64,000 nt of DNA, taken from Methylocystis heyeri (lineage in GTDB: Bacteria > Pseudomonadota > Alphaproteobacteria > Rhizobiales > Beijerinckiaceae). A program made the translations under genes and the position numbers. The notes beneath the pieces are model-generated. The model was given only the letters and a program-made list of their open reading frames with translations. It did not search any database and was not told the origin of the DNA. Shown here in pieces: positions 61,964 through 64,000 of the stretch (position 1 is its first letter; each line of letters starts with the position of its first letter). The stretch is taken from NCBI RefSeq assembly GCF_004802635.2, contig NZ_CP046052.1:1674001-1738000 (forward strand). Direction: 5' to 3'.

Positions 61964-62737
61964 CTACACCCCCGTCAAACACACCAGCTTAACCTCCGGC
62001 CGGGAGGCGATGAGCAGCGTCGTCTGGCGGAAATGCAATTTTCCGCGCAACGGATGGGTAAAACAGCGTTCTCCGCCTTCGCGGCCGAGCACATCCTGAT
62101 CGCGCCAAAGCGAAGCAAACAGCGCGCTTTGATCCGAGAGGCGGTCGACCAGCGCGCCCATCGCCGGATCATTGGGGCGGCGGTTGAAATCGGCGCGAAA
62201 CTCAGCCGCAAGACGCCGCGCGCGCTCGGCCCAATCGCCGATGAGGCGCGGGGCGAGCGGCGAAAGAAACACGAAAGCGAGCAGGTTGCGCTCGGATGAA
62301 GCCTCATCGAGCCAGCCGGTGAAGAGATCGGCGGCGGCCCCATTCCAGGCCCGCGCCGTCCAGACCGCGTCGAGCAGATAGGCCGGCCCGGCAAATTGTG
62401 CAGGCAGCTCCAGCAATTCTGCGGGCAGATCGGGCAGGGCCGCAGCCGGGGCGCTGGGATCGCGTTTTCCCGCAAGATCGAACAGCGAGGCCCGTTCCGC
62501 CGGGGTGAGGCTCAACGCCTTCGCTATGCGCGACAGCGCCGCGACGGAGGCGTTCACCTCCCTGCCTTGTTCGAGCCAGGTGACCCAGGTCACGCTGATC
62601 CCGGCTGCTTCGGCCAGTTCCTCCCGCCGCATTCCGGGCGTGCGGCGACGCGTTGCAGCCCCGGCCGGGGGCGACATGCGCTCACGATGGGCGCGAAGAA
62701 AAGCGCCGAGCAGGCGCCAGCGGTCGGTTCTCTCCAT
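61964..62737 (-). CDS. HTH regulator with MmyB-like ligand domain
   Basis: 257 residues from the ATG at 62737. The N-terminus is a Cro/C1-type HTH ('GMRREELAEAAGISVTWVTW', 'LEQGREVNASVAALSRIAKA'). The rest is an MmyB-like domain ('ARAWNGAAADLFTGW', 'RARRLAAEFRADFNRRPNDP'), which in relatives binds fatty-acid-like ligands. It is divergent from the methyltransferase gene and probably controls it; a short inverted repeat ATTAT-accagg-ATAAT (62745-62760) lies just upstream. Confidence 0.88.
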   Translation of the reverse strand: MERTDRWRLLGAFLRAHRERMSPPAGAATRRRTPGMRREELAEAAGISVTWVTWLEQGREVNASVAALSRIAKALSLTPAERASLFDLAGKRDPSAPAAALPDLPAELLELPAQFAGPAYLLDAVWTARAWNGAAADLFTGWLDEASSERNLLAFVFLSPLAPRLIGDWAERARRLAAEFRADFNRRPNDPAMGALVDRLSDQSALFASLWRDQDVLGREGGERCFTHPLRGKLHFRQTTLLIASRPEVKLVCLTGV

Positions 62738-62744
62738 GGCGCTT

Positions 62745-62760
62745 ATTATACCAGGATAAT
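62745..62760. promoter_or_regulatory. Possible operator between HTH regulator and methyltransferase
   Basis: ATTAT-ACCAGG-ATAAT, an AT-rich inverted repeat in the 90-bp spacer of two divergent genes, 8 bp before the regulator start. The only AT-rich block there, so it may also be the -10 region. Confidence 0.45.
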
Positions 62761-62827
62761 CGCTCATCTTTTACCGGTAGAAATTCCGGCCATCATGGCG
62801 GGAGAAACCCTTTTCACGGAGCCGATC

Positions 62828-63595
62828 ATGACCCGCCAAAGCCAGACCGAAGTCGTCGCCAGCCAATTCGGACCGCGCGCAGAGGCCTATCTCGCCAGCG
62901 CCGTTCACGCCTCCGGCCAGGACCTCGATTCTTTGGAGCAGCGCGTCGGGCCGCGCCCGGAGGCGATCGCGCTCGACATGGGTTGCGGCGGCGGCCATGT
63001 GAGTTTTCGGCTGGCCCCTTTGGTGAAGAAAGTCGTCGCCTATGACCTCTCCCCCGACATGCTGGCGACTGTGACGGAGGAAGCCCTGCGTCGCGGGCTG
63101 CAGAACATCGTGACCAAACAGGGCGCGGCGGAAGACCTGCCCTGCCCTTCGGAATCATTCGATGTAGCCGCGACCCGCTTTTCCGCCCATCATTGGCGCG
63201 ATCTGCCCGCCGGCCTCGTGCAGATGCACCGCGTGTTGAAACCCGGCGGCATGGCGATCTTCATCGACACCATCGCGCCCGAAGACCCGCTGCTCGACAC
63301 CTGGTTGCAAGCCCTCGAATTGCTGCGCGACCCCTCCCATGTGCGCAATCCCTCGCTTGACGACTGGCGCGCCATGCTGGCGAAGGCGGGATTTTTCGTG
63401 GAGGAGACGACACAATTTCGCATCCGCCTGGAGTTTGCCTCCTGGGTCTCGCGCATGAACACGCCGGCGGTTCATGTCGAGGCGATACGCTCGCTGCAAC
63501 GGCGCGCGCCGGCGGAGGTGGTGGATTATTTTGTCATCGAGGCGGATGGCAGTTTTGAGCTGGACACAGCAATGATCGTGGCGATGAAGGAATAA
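62828..63595 (+). CDS. Class I SAM-dependent methyltransferase
   Basis: 255 residues from the ATG at 62828 with GGAG six bases upstream; an ATG at 62795 is an alternative. The SAM-binding motif I is 'ALDMGCGGGHVSF', motif II region 'VVAYDLSPDMLA', then 'AEDLPCPSESFDVAATRFSA' and 'HRVLKPGGMAIFIDTI', typical of UbiE/Methyltransf_11 small-molecule enzymes. The substrate is unknown. Paired divergently with the MmyB-type regulator, an arrangement frequent for such enzymes. Confidence 0.9.
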   Translation: MTRQSQTEVVASQFGPRAEAYLASAVHASGQDLDSLEQRVGPRPEAIALDMGCGGGHVSFRLAPLVKKVVAYDLSPDMLATVTEEALRRGLQNIVTKQGAAEDLPCPSESFDVAATRFSAHHWRDLPAGLVQMHRVLKPGGMAIFIDTIAPEDPLLDTWLQALELLRDPSHVRNPSLDDWRAMLAKAGFFVEETTQFRIRLEFASWVSRMNTPAVHVEAIRSLQRRAPAEVVDYFVIEADGSFELDTAMIVAMKE

Positions 63596-63763
63596 TATGG
63601 TTTTGAGGGAATCGCGCCGCCTTCATCCTGAGGCGCTTTTGCAGACCGCAAAGAGCCTCGAAGGATGTTTTAGGAACCGCGGCGGCCCGCCCTTCGAGAC
63701 GCCCGCTCCGCGGGCTCCTCAGGGCGGGGGAGTTGGTTTCCCGACCCCGCCTTTCGCCCACAA

Positions 63764-63860
63764 CGTCATCGCGAGGAGCGCAAGCGACGAAGCAGTCCAG
63801 AACCATGTTAATCCCCCTGGATCGCCACCCGCTTCGCTTTTCGCTCGCGGTCGCGATGAC
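63764..63860. repeat. Inverted 'CGTCATCGCGAGG' repeat, copy 3
   Basis: Left arm cgtcatcgcgaggagcgcaa then gcgacgaagcagtccag; right arm tggatcgccacccgcttc, ending tcgcgatgac. The same family as 32677-32801 and 54579-54658. Upstream, 63620-63720 holds another palindromic type ('gagcctcgaaggatg', 'cccttcgagacgcccgctcc'). Confidence 0.8.
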
Positions 63861-63882
63861 TGCGAGCCCAATGGAAACCCGC

Positions 63883-64000
63883 ATGAAAAAAACCTTCGCT
63901 CTTCTTTTCTTGTTCTCCATGCCGCATGCGGCGGAAGCCCGCGAGCTCTGCACCGTCTTCGCCGACGCCGAGACGGGAAAGGTCTTCTTCAAGCGCGGCG
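63883..64000 (+). CDS. Start of a class D beta-lactamase-like protein (3' end outside window)
   Basis: 39 codons are visible from the ATG at 63883; an in-frame ATG at 63871 is an alternative. 'MKKTFALLFLFSMPHAAEA' is a signal peptide. The mature start 'RELCTVFADAETGKVFFKRG' matches the first strand of OXA-type class D beta-lactamases, which precedes the STFK active site. The active site is beyond the window, so the call is tentative. Confidence 0.6.
   Translation, partial: MKKTFALLFLFSMPHAAEARELCTVFADAETGKVFFKRG

Overview
The window reads as chromosomal DNA of a GC-rich alphaproteobacterium, most probably a Hyphomicrobiales (Rhizobiales) member. The evidence is an NDUFA12-type complex I accessory subunit, a DUF2155 protein, an ExoR-like Sel1 protein, HemA-type 5-aminolevulinate synthase, a DUF4164-ZapA pair next to gap-pgk, a short prolyl-tRNA synthetase without the editing insertion, a B12-dependent ribonucleotide reductase and rhizobial-style palindromic intergenic repeats. 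A Methylocystaceae/Beijerinckiaceae-like host would fit the style of the genes and repeats, but this is inference and no diagnostic methanotrophy gene is present.

Region 1-16 kb is mostly core: the tail of a SulP transporter, a large repeat block (eight 40-bp units), a secreted protein, pccA, clpP, tig, tRNA-Leu, a copper-site-less multicopper-oxidase-like protein, a response regulator, a diguanylate cyclase, an HGGV-type membrane-anchored protein, and lolD-lolC-proS. Region 16-23 kb is accessory: a two-gene unknown cassette, an IS5-family element interrupted by an IS66-family element, and a second copy of the same IS5-family element that splits a citE-like lyase gene. Region 23-36 kb returns to metabolism: putA, DUF1643, a dihydroorotase, ygfZ, queD-queE, a cytochrome c, exoR-like, hemA and an M20 peptidase. 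Region 36-43 kb holds a peroxiredoxin, a small AT-richer accessory patch (2-TM SLATT-like protein and an unknown protein), pgk, gap, DUF4164 and zapA. Region 43-55 kb holds secreted and redox genes: a MarR regulator with a matched pair of operator-like sites around it, an Fe-S/SCP2 protein, a tandem pair of secreted paralogues, a CrtI-like oxidoreductase, DUF2155, NDUFA12, and a beta-propeller/SRPBCC group. Region 55-62 kb is nrdJ with tandem NrdR-like boxes and, at its 3' end, a small inserted module. The window ends with an HTH regulator, a methyltransferase and the start of a class D beta-lactamase-like gene.

The most unusual locus is 59.2-61.9 kb. The last ~75 codons of nrdJ are AT-richer and differ in style from the rest of the gene, and a second, GC-rich copy of the native 36-residue NrdJ tail lies as an orphan about 1 kb downstream (60359-60469). 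Between the two tails sit an ImmA/IrrE-like metallopeptidase and a small basic protein; the peptidase itself ends in a zinc ribbon that matches the NrdJ ribbon in 15 of 22 positions. Just beyond is a Swt1-like HEPN protein with three exact 35-residue repeats. This looks like an uncharacterised cargo module that enters the 3' end of nrdJ and repairs the reductase gene with its own tail.

Intergenic space carries several dispersed palindromic families, listed separately. One of them provides the stop codon of two unrelated genes.
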